DNA of 64,000 bases from Campylobacter jejuni (GTDB taxonomy: Bacteria; Campylobacterota; Campylobacteria; Campylobacterales; Campylobacteraceae): assembly GCF_001457695.1 (NCBI RefSeq), contig NZ_LN831025.1, positions 248,001 through 312,000 of the forward strand, given 5' to 3'. Positions 46,986 to 56,830 of this stretch are shown here, one piece after another. The stretch's first letter is position 1, and the number at the start of each line of letters is the position of its first letter. Both the position numbers and the translations under genes were made by a program. A model generated the notes under the pieces. That model searched no databases. It saw nothing but the letters and a program-made list of their open reading frames with translations, and was not told where the DNA came from.

Positions 46986-48825
46986 AAAATTTGCCCATAC
47001 TCAAGAAGAGTTAGAAAAGCTAAGTTTAAAAGAATTAGAAAATTTAGCAGCATCTATGCGTGAAAAAATCATACAAGTTGTGAGTAAAAATGGTGGGCAT
47101 TTAAGTTCAAATTTGGGTGCTGTAGAACTTAGTATAGCAATGCATTTGGTTTTTGATGTAAAAAAAGATCCTTTTATTTTTGATGTGTCGCATCAGTCTT
47201 ATACACACAAGCTTTTAAGCGGAAAAGAAGAAATATTTGATACTTTAAGACAAATCAATGGTTTAAGTGGTTATACAAAACCTAGCGAGGGAGATTATTT
47301 TGTAGCAGGGCATTCTAGCACCTCTATTTCTTTGGCAGTAGGTGCTTGTAAGGCCATTGCTTTAAAGGGTGAAAAACGCATTCCTGTTGCTTTGATTGGA
47401 GATGGTGCTTTAAGTGCGGGTATGGTCTATGAGGCTTTAAATGAATTGGGTGATTCTAAATTTCCTTGCGTAATACTTTTAAATGATAATGAAATGAGTA
47501 TTTCAAAACCAATTGGAGCAATTTCAAAGTATCTTTCTCAGGCTATGGCAACGCAGTTTTATCAAAGTTTTAAAAAGCGTATTGCTAAAATGTTGGATAT
47601 ATTGCCTGATAGTGCTACTTATATGGCTAAGCGTTTTGAAGAGAGTTTTAAACTTATTACTCCTGGGCTTTTGTTTGAAGAATTAGGGCTTGAATATATA
47701 GGGCCTATTGATGGACATAATTTAGGTGAAATTATTTCTGCATTAAAACAAGCAAAAGCTATGCAAAAGCCTTGTGTGATACATGCTCAAACCATAAAGG
47801 GTAAAGGCTATGCTTTAGCTGAAGGAAAACATGCTAAATGGCACGGGGTGGGAGCCTTTGATATAGATAGTGGAGAGAGTGTTAAAAAAAGTGATACTAA
47901 AAAATCTGCTACTGAAATTTTTTCTAAGAATTTGCTTGATTTAGCCTCAAAATATGAAAATATTGTTGGGGTTACGGCGGCTATGCCAAGTGGAACAGGT
48001 CTTGATAAGCTTATAGAAAAATATCCAAATCGTTTTTGGGATGTGGCTATTGCAGAACAGCATGCAGTAACTTCTATGGCCGCTATGGCAAAAGAAGGAT
48101 TTAAACCTTTTATTGCAATATATAGCACCTTTTTGCAGCGTGCTTATGATCAAGTGATCCATGATTGTGCGATTATGAATTTAAATGTGGTTTTTGCTAT
48201 GGATAGAGCAGGGATAGTAGGCGAAGATGGGGAGACGCATCAAGGTGTTTTTGATCTTAGTTTTTTAGCTCCTTTGCCAAATTTCACTCTTTTAGCTCCA
48301 AGAGATGAACAAATGATGCAAAATATAATGGAGTATGCTTATTTACATCAAGGACCTATTGCTTTTCGTTATCCTAGAGGGAGTTTTATTTTGGATAAAG
48401 AATTTAATCCTTGTGAGATAAAACTTGGTAAGGCACAATGGCTTGTAAAAAATAATAGTGAAATTGCTTTTTTAGGTTATGGACAAGGTGTGGCAAAAGC
48501 GTGGCAAGTCTTAAGAGCCTTGCAAGAAATGAATAATAATGCTAATTTGATTGATTTAATTTTTGCTAAACCTTTAGATGAAGAGCTTTTGTGTGAGCTT
48601 GCTAAAAAAAGTAAAATTTGGTTTATTTTTAGTGAAAATGTTAAAATTGGTGGTATAGAAAGTTTAATTAATAATTTTTTACAAAAATATGATTTGCATG
48701 TAAAAGTTGTTAGCTTTGAATATGAAGACAAATTTATTGAACATGGAAAAACAAGTGAGGTGGAAAAAAATCTAGAAAAAGATGTCAATAGTTTGTTGAT
48801 GAAAGTTTTAAAATTTTATCATTAA
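46978..48825 (+). CDS. dxs: Dxs, 1-deoxy-D-xylulose-5-phosphate synthase
   Basis: This 615-residue thiamine-diphosphate enzyme has GHLSSNLGAVELSIAMH near 41-57, the ThDP motif GDGALSAGMVYEALNELG...NDNEMSIS (about 141-170), DRAGIVGEDGETHQGVFD and a C-terminal transketolase domain. It makes the first product of the MEP isoprenoid route and a precursor of thiamine and pyridoxal. The overlap with fliH makes it part of the flagellar gene cluster transcript. Confidence 0.96.
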   Translation: MSKKFAHTQEELEKLSLKELENLAASMREKIIQVVSKNGGHLSSNLGAVELSIAMHLVFDVKKDPFIFDVSHQSYTHKLLSGKEEIFDTLRQINGLSGYTKPSEGDYFVAGHSSTSISLAVGACKAIALKGEKRIPVALIGDGALSAGMVYEALNELGDSKFPCVILLNDNEMSISKPIGAISKYLSQAMATQFYQSFKKRIAKMLDILPDSATYMAKRFEESFKLITPGLLFEELGLEYIGPIDGHNLGEIISALKQAKAMQKPCVIHAQTIKGKGYALAEGKHAKWHGVGAFDIDSGESVKKSDTKKSATEIFSKNLLDLASKYENIVGVTAAMPSGTGLDKLIEKYPNRFWDVAIAEQHAVTSMAAMAKEGFKPFIAIYSTFLQRAYDQVIHDCAIMNLNVVFAMDRAGIVGEDGETHQGVFDLSFLAPLPNFTLLAPRDEQMMQNIMEYAYLHQGPIAFRYPRGSFILDKEFNPCEIKLGKAQWLVKNNSEIAFLGYGQGVAKAWQVLRALQEMNNNANLIDLIFAKPLDEELLCELAKKSKIWFIFSENVKIGGIESLINNFLQKYDLHVKVVSFEYEDKFIEHGKTSEVEKNLEKDVNSLLMKVLKFYH

Positions 48826-48910
48826 ATAATAAAAAATATTATTTGATATAAACTTCTTTTAATAAAAATTTTATTATTATTTTTACTTAAAAAAGCAAGG
48901 AATAAATAAA

Positions 48911-49321
48911 ATGGAATTACTACAAATGCTTAAAAAACATGAGTTAAAAGCTACTCCGCAAAGACTATGTGTTTTAAAAATTTTAAAAAGACATGAGCAT
49001 CCTAATATTGATGAATTATATACAGAAATTAAAAAAGAATACCCTTCAATCTCTTTAGCGACGGTTTATAAAAATCTTAATACTTTACAAGAACAAGGTT
49101 TAGTTGTTGAAATCAATGTTTTAAATCAAAAAACTTGTTACGATATCTATGAAGAAGAACATATTCATGTTGTTTGCACCAAATGTGGTGGTATAGAGGA
49201 TTTAAGTTTTAAAGATGCTAAGCTTTATGAATATCAAGAGCATTTAGAAAAAAAGATAAGCAATCTCGTCAATCATCTGTCTGTTTGTGCTTATGTTGAT
49301 AGTTGCAAAAAGTGTCATTAA
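48911..49321 (+). CDS. perR: PerR, Fur-family peroxide-sensing repressor
   Basis: This 136-residue Fur-family protein has a winged helix (about 10-85, LKATPQRLCVLKIL and SLATVYKNLNTL), the metal-site segment EEEHIHVVCTKCGG and a second Cys pair in CAYVDSCKKCH, forming a structural Zn site. It represses peroxide defence genes; in C. jejuni katA and ahpC are the known targets, and ahpC is at 57363 here. The 85-base gap before it is very AT-rich with TATTAT-like hexamers, so autoregulation is possible but no operator is defined. Confidence 0.9.
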   Translation: MELLQMLKKHELKATPQRLCVLKILKRHEHPNIDELYTEIKKEYPSISLATVYKNLNTLQEQGLVVEINVLNQKTCYDIYEEEHIHVVCTKCGGIEDLSFKDAKLYEYQEHLEKKISNLVNHLSVCAYVDSCKKCH

Positions 49322-49332
49322 GCAAAATAAGG

Positions 49333-49367
49333 TTAAAATAACCCATATATTTTAAGGGTTATTTTAA
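49333..49367 (+). promoter_or_regulatory. 12-bp hairpin covering the start region of the next gene
   Basis: TTAAAATAACCC at 49333-49344 and GGGTTATTTTAA at 49356-49367 form a perfect 12-bp stem with an 11-base loop. It begins 12 bases after the perR stop. The 3' arm contains the only Shine-Dalgarno-like bases (AAGGG) for the downstream ATG and ends on its A. No T tract follows, so it is not a standard terminator; control of translation initiation or protein binding is more likely. Confidence 0.65.
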
Positions 49368-50563
49368 TGGTTTATGAAATTCAAAAAAACTTTTTACTAT
49401 CTGATTGCACTCTTTTAGAGAATTTAAAAAAAGATAATATACCTTTTCGAAATTCTAAATTTGAAACTTTTTATACTCAAATAACTTCAAATCATAGTGT
49501 TAAATTTCAAAGTTTTTGCAATGAATTTTATAAAATTACAAAATTTAATAATTCAATTTTAGAACAGAATCAAGAAGAGAAAATTTCTAAAAAAAAATTT
49601 GAAAAAGCTCGAAAAAAGATTATAGGAAAGAGTATTAAAAAAGAACGCTTCGAATTTAAATTTTGCTCTTTAAAAAGTTATATTGATATTTATGAAGAGC
49701 CTAAAATTTGTATTTTAAAAATATTTTTTCCAACTTTGGATAGTTCCAATGAATTTAAAATTCCTAAAGATTTTAAAATTCAAAAAGAATTACATCATGA
49801 TTTAAATTCTAAACATATCGTTTTATATGGTTTTGAATATCAAAATTTTGATATAGAGAAATGTTTTAAAATTATAGAAAAAAATCAGAATTTTAGCTTG
49901 GATTTTCCAAATTATATTAATGCTTATGATGGATTTAGAATTTTTTTATTTTATTTATTTAAAAAATTAAAATTTTATTGGACTTTATCTTTAGAGAGAA
50001 AAGATAAGCAAAGTTTATGCGAATTTTTATTTTATTCAAGAAGCTTGTATATAGTTTTATCAAGTATGAATACTATTTTAGATAAAAATTTGAGTAATAT
50101 TTTGGCTTTAAAGTTTAAAGATATAACGAAAAAAACTCAAGATATTTTAGCAAGTGAAAATTCAAATCAAGATTTATTGCTATTTTTAAGCGATGAAAAA
50201 ATCCAAGATTTGTTTAATGATTTTGATTTTTTCATAAAGGAAAATTCTTTTTATGAAGGCGATTGCAAAGATAGGTTTTTTAAACAACTTGTTGCGTTAG
50301 AACTTAGAAAAAAAATTATTTTATTTAGAAAAAATATACTAAAAAATTTTAACTTAGAGCTTTTTGAAAATAGTTTTTTTGAATTGGCAATGTTTTTAGA
50401 ATATTTTTATCGTTTTTTAGAGATAAAAAATTTAAACAAACTTTATGAAAAATATTGCAAAGATAGGGATAAAAATATTTTTTCCAAAATAATCAATAAT
50501 AAAAATAAATTTTGCAAATTGCTTAAAAAATCAAGTAAAAATTTGAAAATTTACAAAGGATAA
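49367..50563 (+). CDS. Divergent CYTH/CHAD-like protein
   Basis: I do not recognise a characterised homologue. The N-terminal half (about 1-150) resembles a CYTH domain: a first strand VYEIQKNFLL in the place of EIERKFLL, then RFEFKF, SYIDIYEEPKICILKIFFPTLDSSNEFKIP, like the iDvy...L.iaEiEf...f.lP run. The ExExK catalytic triad is degenerate (E4, Q6, N8). The C-terminal half (about 185-398) is helical, Lys/Arg-rich and CHAD-like. CYTH-CHAD proteins handle polyphosphate; this one may bind without catalysis (inference). It is followed after 2 bases by ubiE. Confidence 0.6.
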   Translation: MVYEIQKNFLLSDCTLLENLKKDNIPFRNSKFETFYTQITSNHSVKFQSFCNEFYKITKFNNSILEQNQEEKISKKKFEKARKKIIGKSIKKERFEFKFCSLKSYIDIYEEPKICILKIFFPTLDSSNEFKIPKDFKIQKELHHDLNSKHIVLYGFEYQNFDIEKCFKIIEKNQNFSLDFPNYINAYDGFRIFLFYLFKKLKFYWTLSLERKDKQSLCEFLFYSRSLYIVLSSMNTILDKNLSNILALKFKDITKKTQDILASENSNQDLLLFLSDEKIQDLFNDFDFFIKENSFYEGDCKDRFFKQLVALELRKKIILFRKNILKNFNLELFENSFFELAMFLEYFYRFLEIKNLNKLYEKYCKDRDKNIFSKIINNKNKFCKLLKKSSKNLKIYKG

Positions 50564-50565
50564 AA

Positions 50566-51273
50566 ATGCAAAAACAAGAAAAAATTATAGAAATGTTTAA
50601 TCAAATTGCACCTACTTATGATAAGGCGAATAGAATTTTAAGCTTTGGAGCTGATGTAGCGTGGCGCAAAAAAGCTTGTCAAAGAGTGATGAGTTTGTAT
50701 TTAAAAAAAGATTTAAAAATCGCTGATATTGCCTGTGGCACAGGGGATATGATAGAGATTTGGCAAGAGAGTGCTTTAAAAATGGAAAAAAATATTTTAA
50801 ATATTAAAGGTGTTGATCCAAGTAGCGGCATGCTAAATGTTGCAAAAGAAAAATTTCCAAATGTTGAATTTATAGAAGCAGGGGCACAAAATTTACCTTT
50901 AGAAAGTCAAAGTTTAGATATTTTAAGTATTAGTTATGGCATTCGCAATGTTGTAGAAAGACAAAAAGCCTTAGGCGAATTTGCTAGAGTACTTCAAAAA
51001 GATGGTATTTTGGTAGTTTTGGAATTTACAAAAAGAGAAAAGGGTGGATTTATAGCAGCTTGTAGAGATTTTTATCTTAAAAATATTTTACCAAGTATAG
51101 GTGGGATAATCAGTAAAAATAAAAGTGCTTATGAGTATTTGCCAAATTCTATTGAAGGATTTTTAAGTAAGGAAGAGTTTATTTTAGAGCTTAAAAATGC
51201 TGGTTTTAAAATGCTTGATTATAAAAGTTTTAGCTTTGGCGTGAGTTCAATGTTTATAGCAAAAAAACTATGA
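50566..51273 (+). CDS. ubiE: UbiE/MenG, demethylmenaquinone methyltransferase
   Basis: This 235-residue AdoMet methyltransferase has FNQIAPTYDKANRILSFGAD (the family signature), ADIACGTGDM (motif I), GVDPSSGM, ISYGIRNV and VLEFTKREKGG. In this respiratory lineage the likely substrate is demethylmenaquinone or methylmenaquinone. It overlaps xseA by 4 bases. Confidence 0.95.
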   Translation: MQKQEKIIEMFNQIAPTYDKANRILSFGADVAWRKKACQRVMSLYLKKDLKIADIACGTGDMIEIWQESALKMEKNILNIKGVDPSSGMLNVAKEKFPNVEFIEAGAQNLPLESQSLDILSISYGIRNVVERQKALGEFARVLQKDGILVVLEFTKREKGGFIAACRDFYLKNILPSIGGIISKNKSAYEYLPNSIEGFLSKEEFILELKNAGFKMLDYKSFSFGVSSMFIAKKL

Positions 51274-52433
51274 CACCAACAGAATTAAATCTTAAAGCAA
51301 AGGCTTTATTAGAAACACATTTTGATGATATAGTTTTAAGTGGAGAAATTTCAAAAATTACTTTGCATGGTTCAGGGCATTGGTATTTTGATTTAAAAGA
51401 TGAAAGATCAAGCATTGCTTGTGCTATGTTTAAAGGAGCTAATTTAAAAGTCGGATTTAAACCCGCAGTGGGGGATTTTTTAGAGCTTTGTGGAAGTGTG
51501 AGTTTATATCCTGAAAGTGGTCGTTATCAATTTATCGCTACTAGTATGAAAAAAGCAGGTTTTGGGGATTTGGAAGCACAGTTTTTGGCTTTAAAAGAGC
51601 GTTTGCAAAAAGAAGGACTTTTTGATCCACGCTTTAAAAAATCTTTGCCAAAATTTCCTAAAAAAGTAGGCATTATCACTTCAAAAACTTCTGCTGTTTT
51701 GCAAGATATGTTAAAACTTATTCATCAAAAAGAATATTTTTTGGCAAAAATTTATATTTTTGATGCTTTAACTCAAGGAAATAATGCTCCTTTTTCTCTT
51801 ATACAAGCTTTAAAAAAAGCCGATGATATGGATTTAGATGTTCTTATTATAGCACGTGGTGGAGGAAGCAGGGAAGATCTTTTTTGTTTTAGTGATGAAA
51901 ATTTAGCAAGAGAGATTTTTAAAGCAAAAACTCCTATCATTTCAGCCATAGGACATGAGATTGATTATGTTATTAGTGATTTTGTTGCAGATTTTAGAGC
52001 TCCAACGCCCTCAGCTGCTATAGATACTTTGTTTTATTCTAAGTTAGATATAGAACAAAGTTTAGATTTAATGGAAGAAAAATTAATGCAACTTTGGAAT
52101 CATAAAATACAAAATTATGAAAATTTGCTTTTAAATTTAAGCAAATTTTTCAAATTTAATTCTTTGCCAAAAATAATAGATGAAAAAATAAAACAAAGCC
52201 ATAATATAGAAAAGCAATTAAATCATTTACTGGCAAATCAAATGCGTTATAATGAATTAAAATTAGATAAATTGCAAAATGCTTATTTGCAACATGAGAA
52301 TTTTTTTAATAAAAGCAAAAAGTTTATTTGTATCAGAAAAAATGGTAAAATAGCAAATTTAGAAGATCTTAAGAGTGATGATATCGTTATTTTAAGTTCT
52401 CAAACTTCTCAAAAAGAAGCAAAAATTTTATAA
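51270..52433 (+). CDS. xseA: XseA, exodeoxyribonuclease VII large subunit
   Basis: This 387-residue protein has an N-terminal OB domain (about 1-100, SGEISKITLHGSGHWYFDLKD), the catalytic domain (about 115-300) with GIITSKTSAVLQDML, IIARGGGSREDLFCF and ISAIGHEIDYVISDFVADFRAPTP, and a coiled-coil tail. With XseB it degrades single-stranded DNA. xseB is not adjacent. Confidence 0.95.
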   Translation: MTPTELNLKAKALLETHFDDIVLSGEISKITLHGSGHWYFDLKDERSSIACAMFKGANLKVGFKPAVGDFLELCGSVSLYPESGRYQFIATSMKKAGFGDLEAQFLALKERLQKEGLFDPRFKKSLPKFPKKVGIITSKTSAVLQDMLKLIHQKEYFLAKIYIFDALTQGNNAPFSLIQALKKADDMDLDVLIIARGGGSREDLFCFSDENLAREIFKAKTPIISAIGHEIDYVISDFVADFRAPTPSAAIDTLFYSKLDIEQSLDLMEEKLMQLWNHKIQNYENLLLNLSKFFKFNSLPKIIDEKIKQSHNIEKQLNHLLANQMRYNELKLDKLQNAYLQHENFFNKSKKFICIRKNGKIANLEDLKSDDIVILSSQTSQKEAKIL

Positions 52434-52442
52434 GGATAGATT

Positions 52443-53519
52443 ATGAGAAAAATCAATTTCAGTGCAGGGCCATCGACTTTACCTTTAGAAATTTTAGAGC
52501 AAGCTCAAAAAGAACTCTGTGATTATCAGGGTAGGGGTTATTCTATAATGGAAATTTCTCACCGCACAAAAGTATTTGAAGAAGTGCATTTTGAAGCACA
52601 AGAGAAAGCTAAAAAACTTTACGGGTTAAATGATGATTATGAAGTATTATTTTTACAAGGTGGAGCAAGTTTGCAATTTGCTATGATTCCTATGAATTTA
52701 GCTTTAAATGGGGTTTGTGAATATGCAAATACAGGAGTTTGGACAAAAAAAGCAATTAAAGAAGCACAAATTTTAGGTGTCAATGTTAAAACAGTAGCAA
52801 GTAGCGAGGAAAGTAATTTCGATCATATTCCTAGAGTGGAATTTAGTGATAAAGCTGATTATGCTTATATTTGTTCTAACAATACTATTTACGGCACTCA
52901 ATATCAAAATTATCCTAAAACTAAAGCTCCTTTGATTGTAGATGCATCGAGTGATTTTTTTTCTAGAAAAGTAGATTTTTCAAATATCGCTCTTTTTTAT
53001 GGCGGGGTGCAAAAAAATGCTGGAATTTCGGGTTTAAGTTGTATTTTTATCCGTAAAGATATGTTAGAAAGATCTAAAAATAAACAAATTTCTAGTATGT
53101 TAAATTATTTGACTCATGCTGAGAATCAGTCCTTGTTTAACACGCCTCCAACCTTTGCTATTTATATGTTTAATCTTGAAATGAATTGGCTTTTAAATCA
53201 AGGCGGACTTGATAAAGTACATGAGAAAAATTCTCAAAAAGCTGCTATGCTTTATGAATGTATTGATTTAAGTAATGGATTTTATAAAGGACATGCAGAT
53301 AAAAAGGATAGATCTTTAATGAATGTGAGTTTTAATATTGCTAAAAATAAAGATTTAGAGCCTCTTTTTGTAAAGGAAGCCGAAGAAGCTGGAATGATAG
53401 GACTTAAAGGACATAGAATTTTAGGAGGAATTCGTGCAAGTATTTATAATGCGCTTAATTTGGATCAGGTAAAAACCTTGTGTGAATTTATGAAAGAATT
53501 TCAAGGAAAATATGCATGA
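52443..53519 (+). CDS. serC: SerC, phosphoserine aminotransferase
   Basis: This 358-residue class V aminotransferase begins [16 protein letters not shown] and has the PLP Lys in [26 protein letters not shown], and the C-terminal [16 protein letters not shown]. It makes phosphoserine in serine synthesis (and acts in pyridoxal synthesis in some bacteria); SerB at 10644 completes serine. It overlaps the RidA-like gene by four bases. Confidence 0.96.
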   Translation: MRKINFSAGPSTLPLEILEQAQKELCDYQGRGYSIMEISHRTKVFEEVHFEAQEKAKKLYGLNDDYEVLFLQGGASLQFAMIPMNLALNGVCEYANTGVWTKKAIKEAQILGVNVKTVASSEESNFDHIPRVEFSDKADYAYICSNNTIYGTQYQNYPKTKAPLIVDASSDFFSRKVDFSNIALFYGGVQKNAGISGLSCIFIRKDMLERSKNKQISSMLNYLTHAENQSLFNTPPTFAIYMFNLEMNWLLNQGGLDKVHEKNSQKAAMLYECIDLSNGFYKGHADKKDRSLMNVSFNIAKNKDLEPLFVKEAEEAGMIGLKGHRILGGIRASIYNALNLDQVKTLCEFMKEFQGKYA

Positions 53520-53866
53520 TAAAGCGTTTTGATGAGTGCGATAGAATGTCGCAAATTATTGTTTTTGATAAATATTTTAAGACTGCAGGACAAGTGGCTT
53601 TTGAACCTAGCGGAGATATTAAAAAACAAACTAAAGAAGCGCTTGCAGAACTTGATGCTTTGTTTGAAAAAATAGGCACAAACAAAGGAGATTTGATTCA
53701 AATTCAAATCTGGTTAGCTAATATGCAAGATTTTGATGCAATGAATGAAATTTATGATGCTTGGATTAAAAATTATCCTAAACATGTTAGAGCTTGTGTA
53801 GGAAGTGCTTTAGCAGAGGGTTATTTGGTGGAAATTCAAGCTTTTGGAAAGCTAAGAGAGAATTAA
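53516..53866 (+). CDS. RidA/YjgF-family protein
   Basis: This protein of 116 residues has the RidA fold: [23 protein letters not shown] near the N-terminus, LVEIQAFGK at the end and [13 protein letters not shown] with the conserved Arg (about 92). Classical RidA deaminates reactive enamines from PLP enzymes; placement directly after serC, a PLP aminotransferase, fits that. The subgroup is not certain. Its stop is shared with the convergent fabH gene. Confidence 0.82.
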   Translation: MIKRFDECDRMSQIIVFDKYFKTAGQVAFEPSGDIKKQTKEALAELDALFEKIGTNKGDLIQIQIWLANMQDFDAMNEIYDAWIKNYPKHVRACVGSALAEGYLVEIQAFGKLREN

Positions 53867-53876
53867 AAATTCTCTC
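53856..53876. terminator. Bidirectional hairpin at the RidA-fabH stops
   Basis: A perfect 9-bp inverted repeat (GAGAGAATT / AATTCTCTC, loop AAA) spans both stop codons of the convergent genes. The short A/T-rich loop and mirrored arms allow it to form in either transcript. T tracts are weak, so efficiency is uncertain. Confidence 0.55.
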
Positions 53877-54837
53877 CTCCAAATTTTAAAAGCGCAGATC
53901 CCCAAGTAAAACCACCGCCAAAAGCATCTAGTAAGATCAGATTTCCTTTTTTAAGTCGACCTTCTTCATAGGCATCATTCATTGCCATAGGTATAGAAGC
54001 AGCTGAAGTATTGCCATATTTTTGTACAGTGATTACACATTTTTCATCGCTTAGATTGAGTTTTTCTTGGACGGCTTTAATGATGCGTAGATTAGCTTGA
54101 TGAGGAATAAAAAGATCAATTTCTTGTGCTAAAATGTTATTTTTAACTAAAATTTCTACAACATCATTGCTAAGCGTGTTTACTGCTATTTTAAAAACTT
54201 CATTGCCTTTCATTTGCATAGAAAGTGTTTGACATAGGCTTGATTTTTGCGATCTTTGAGTCATTAAAAGATCTCCATAATTACCATTGCTTGCAGTATG
54301 TACATCAAGGATATGATTTTCATTGTCAAAACTTACAACTCCAGCACCTGCACCATCTCCAAAGAGTATACAAATGCTTCTGTCATTGTAATCCATAATT
54401 GAACTTGTTTTTTCAGCTCCTATGATTAAAACATTTTTTTTCAAACCACTTTCTACTAAGGCTTTGGCTTGTTCAAGTAAATAGATAAAACCAGAACAAG
54501 CTGCTGAAATATCAAAAGCGCTAATATTTACAAGTCCTAAATTTGAAGCAATTTTACAAGCCGTTGAAGGCATAGTAAAATAATCAGGACTTAAAGTGGC
54601 TACAAGAATAGCATCAATATCTTCAGGTTTTAAATTTGCTCTTTCTATGGCTTTTAATGCAGCTTTTGTGCCCAAATCGCTAGTATTTTCATTTTCACTA
54701 GCAATGCGTCTTTCTTTAATACCTGTGCGTCTAGTGATCCATTCATCGGTGGTATCTACCATTTTTTCAAGATCAGCATTGCTTAAAATTTTTTCTGGAA
54801 TATAAGAAGCTATACTTTTAAGACCGGCTTTAAGCAT
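53863..54837 (-). CDS. fabH: FabH, 3-oxoacyl-ACP synthase III
   Basis: This 324-residue thiolase-fold enzyme has the triad Cys in [12 protein letters not shown] (about C113), His in [11 protein letters not shown] and Asn in [10 protein letters not shown], plus the C-terminal [13 protein letters not shown]. It starts fatty acid chains from acetyl-CoA and malonyl-ACP. I choose ATG 54837 (MLKAGLKSI), preceded by GGGA; a frame extension to 54855 would overlap plsX by 26 bases. Confidence 0.95.
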   Translation of the reverse strand: MLKAGLKSIASYIPEKILSNADLEKMVDTTDEWITRRTGIKERRIASENENTSDLGTKAALKAIERANLKPEDIDAILVATLSPDYFTMPSTACKIASNLGLVNISAFDISAACSGFIYLLEQAKALVESGLKKNVLIIGAEKTSSIMDYNDRSICILFGDGAGAGVVSFDNENHILDVHTASNGNYGDLLMTQRSQKSSLCQTLSMQMKGNEVFKIAVNTLSNDVVEILVKNNILAQEIDLFIPHQANLRIIKAVQEKLNLSDEKCVITVQKYGNTSAASIPMAMNDAYEEGRLKKGNLILLDAFGGGFTWGSALLKFGGENF

Positions 54838-55816
54838 TGTATTTCCCAAGTTCATTTTCTATAAGTTCATTGATATGAGATTGGCTAAAATTTATAGCTT
54901 GAAAAATCGCATTTTTAATAGCTCTAGAATCGCTTTTTCCATGACTTATGATCACGCAGCCATTAACTCCAAGAAGGGGTGCTCCGCCATATTCTTGCCA
55001 ATCTGTGTGTTTTTTTAATTTTTTAAAAGATGGCTTCATAAGTAAAGCACCTATTTTAGAAATAAAAGATTGCTTTACTTCGTTTTTTAGAAGCTGAAAA
55101 ATAGCTGTTGCCACACCTTCACAAGCCTTTAAGATAACATTTCCATCAAAACCATCGCAGACTAAAACATCTATTTCACCATTGAAAATATCTCTACCTT
55201 CAGCATTACCTATAAAATTTGGAATTTTTTTCATAAGCTGATGACTTTCTTTGGTAAGTTCATTGCCTTTGCATTCTTCTTCACCATTAGAAAGTAAAGC
55301 AAGGCGTGGTTTTTGAATTTGCATAATTTCTCTAGCATAAACTTTACCCATTATGGCAAATTGAAATAAATTTTCAGCTTTACAATCTGTATTAGCTCCA
55401 ACATCCAAAAGTAAAGTTTTGTTAACGATATTTGGCATTAAAGTGGCAATAGCAGGTCTTGAAATACCTTTAAGTCTTCCAAGTCTTAAGGTAGCCAAAG
55501 ACATACTTGCTCCACTATGACCCGCTGAAACTACAGCATCTACTTTTTTTTCTTTTAATAAATTAATAGCTTTATATATGGTTGTTTCTTTATTTTTTAA
55601 AGCATCCGTGGCATTTTCATTCATCGAAAAAATTTCATTAGCTTCTTCGTATTGTATATATTGTTCTAATTTTTTTGGTATTAAAGGTTTTAGAATTTTA
55701 GAATTTCCCACTAAGATAGCGTTAAAAGGTTTTGCTTCTAGCGCCTTTAAAACGCCTTCTATAATGGGTTTTTCTCCAAAATCACCACCCATTGCATCGA
55801 TGGCAATGTTAATCAT
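54830..55816 (-). CDS. plsX: PlsX, phosphate acyltransferase
   Basis: This 328-residue protein begins [20 protein letters not shown] and contains [22 protein letters not shown] and [13 protein letters not shown], typical of PlsX. It makes acyl-phosphate from acyl-ACP for the first step of phospholipid synthesis with PlsY. The rpmF-plsX-fabH order is conserved in many bacteria. Confidence 0.96.
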   Translation of the reverse strand: MINIAIDAMGGDFGEKPIIEGVLKALEAKPFNAILVGNSKILKPLIPKKLEQYIQYEEANEIFSMNENATDALKNKETTIYKAINLLKEKKVDAVVSAGHSGASMSLATLRLGRLKGISRPAIATLMPNIVNKTLLLDVGANTDCKAENLFQFAIMGKVYAREIMQIQKPRLALLSNGEEECKGNELTKESHQLMKKIPNFIGNAEGRDIFNGEIDVLVCDGFDGNVILKACEGVATAIFQLLKNEVKQSFISKIGALLMKPSFKKLKKHTDWQEYGGAPLLGVNGCVIISHGKSDSRAIKNAIFQAINFSQSHINELIENELGKYNA

Positions 55817-55821
55817 TGATT

Positions 55822-55968
55822 TTAATATTCCTTAGTTGTTGGATTCGCACGGTGAGGCATTTTGTAGCTTCCATCTTTGTCTTTTACAGGCATAGGAAGA
55901 CTAACTTTATAGTGAGTTCTGCGTTTAGCTGCACGAGTTTTACTTACTCTTCTCTTTGGTACTGCCAT
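55822..55968 (-). CDS. rpmF: Ribosomal protein bL32
   Basis: This 48-residue basic protein begins [20 protein letters not shown], the standard L32 start, and ends [10 protein letters not shown]. It lacks the two zinc-binding Cys pairs, so it is a zinc-independent (C-) form. GGAGAAAAA precedes the ATG. It sits five bases upstream of plsX in the transcription direction. Confidence 0.95.
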   Translation of the reverse strand: MAVPKRRVSKTRAAKRRTHYKVSLPMPVKDKDGSYKMPHRANPTTKEY

Positions 55969-55992
55969 TTTTTCTCCTTTATAAAATTTTAA

Positions 55993-56346
55993 TTAATTAT
56001 TGCAATTTATGCAATAAAAATAATCACTCAAATAAGCTTCAAGCTCGCTGATAGCAACTTCTATTAAATCAATATGTCCATCGAAAAATTCTATAGTATT
56101 GCTCAATTCGTTTGCTTCATCTTTAAAAATACCATCACTTGCAAAAAGTTCTAAATTTTCTTTAATTTCAAGTTCCAACTCAGTTCCGCAACTATCACAA
56201 GGTTTATAGATAAAACCTTGCATAATAGCATTTATTTTAACAAGCTTAGGATTTATTTTTACTAAATTTCCCTCAAAAATCATATTTTCAAGATTAAGTT
56301 TAAAAGGATATTCCTTTGTATTAATCTTAGAAAAAAGGATTTTCAT
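55993..56346 (-). CDS. YceD/DUF177-family protein
   Basis: This 117-residue protein has PCDSCGTELELEIKENLELF (CxxC) in the middle and a C-terminal CINCNN. The position directly upstream of rpmF matches YceD, which is implicated in 23S rRNA metabolism in other bacteria. The second CxxC suggests a bound metal. It begins immediately after the ndk stop. Confidence 0.75.
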   Translation of the reverse strand: MKILFSKINTKEYPFKLNLENMIFEGNLVKINPKLVKINAIMQGFIYKPCDSCGTELELEIKENLELFASDGIFKDEANELSNTIEFFDGHIDLIEVAISELEAYLSDYFYCINCNN

Positions 56347-56760
56347 TTAGCAAATTTCATTTGGTTTAAAGAAAAATTCAATTTCTATTTTCGCATTTTC
56401 TAAGCTATCGCTTCCATGAACAGCATTAGCATCAATACTCTCAGCAAAATCAGCTCTAATTGTCCCTGCTTTAGCTTCTTTAGGATTTGTTGCCCCCATT
56501 AAATCTCTATTTTTCAATACAGCACCTTCCCCTTCTAGTACAGAAACAACAACAGGACCGCTAATCATAAATTCAACCAAATCTTTAAAAAAAGGTCTTT
56601 CTTTATGAATAGCATAAAAATTTTCAGCTTGTTCTTTACTAAGTTGAACTTTTTTCATTGCAGCGATTCTTAATCCATTGCTTTCAAAACGATCTAAAAT
56701 TTTTCCTATAACACCTTTTTTAACAGCATCAGGTTTAATTATAGATAAAGTTTTTTCCAT
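56347..56760 (-). CDS. ndk: Ndk, nucleoside diphosphate kinase
   Basis: This 137-residue protein shows the Ndk pattern: [38 protein letters not shown] and the phospho-His in [18 protein letters not shown] (about H114). It equilibrates nucleoside triphosphates. It is the first gene of the ndk-YceD-rpmF-plsX-fabH run. Confidence 0.96.
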   Translation of the reverse strand: MEKTLSIIKPDAVKKGVIGKILDRFESNGLRIAAMKKVQLSKEQAENFYAIHKERPFFKDLVEFMISGPVVVSVLEGEGAVLKNRDLMGATNPKEAKAGTIRADFAESIDANAVHGSDSLENAKIEIEFFFKPNEIC

Positions 56761-56830
56761 CTTTGTAATAACTCCTTATTTTAATAAAGCTTAAAATTAT
56801 ACTTAAATTTGTTTAAAGAAAGTTAAATTA

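Noticed and set aside
48826-48910. Defined PerR operator upstream of perR
   Set aside because: The gap is almost entirely A and T with several loose palindromes, so no single site can be chosen.
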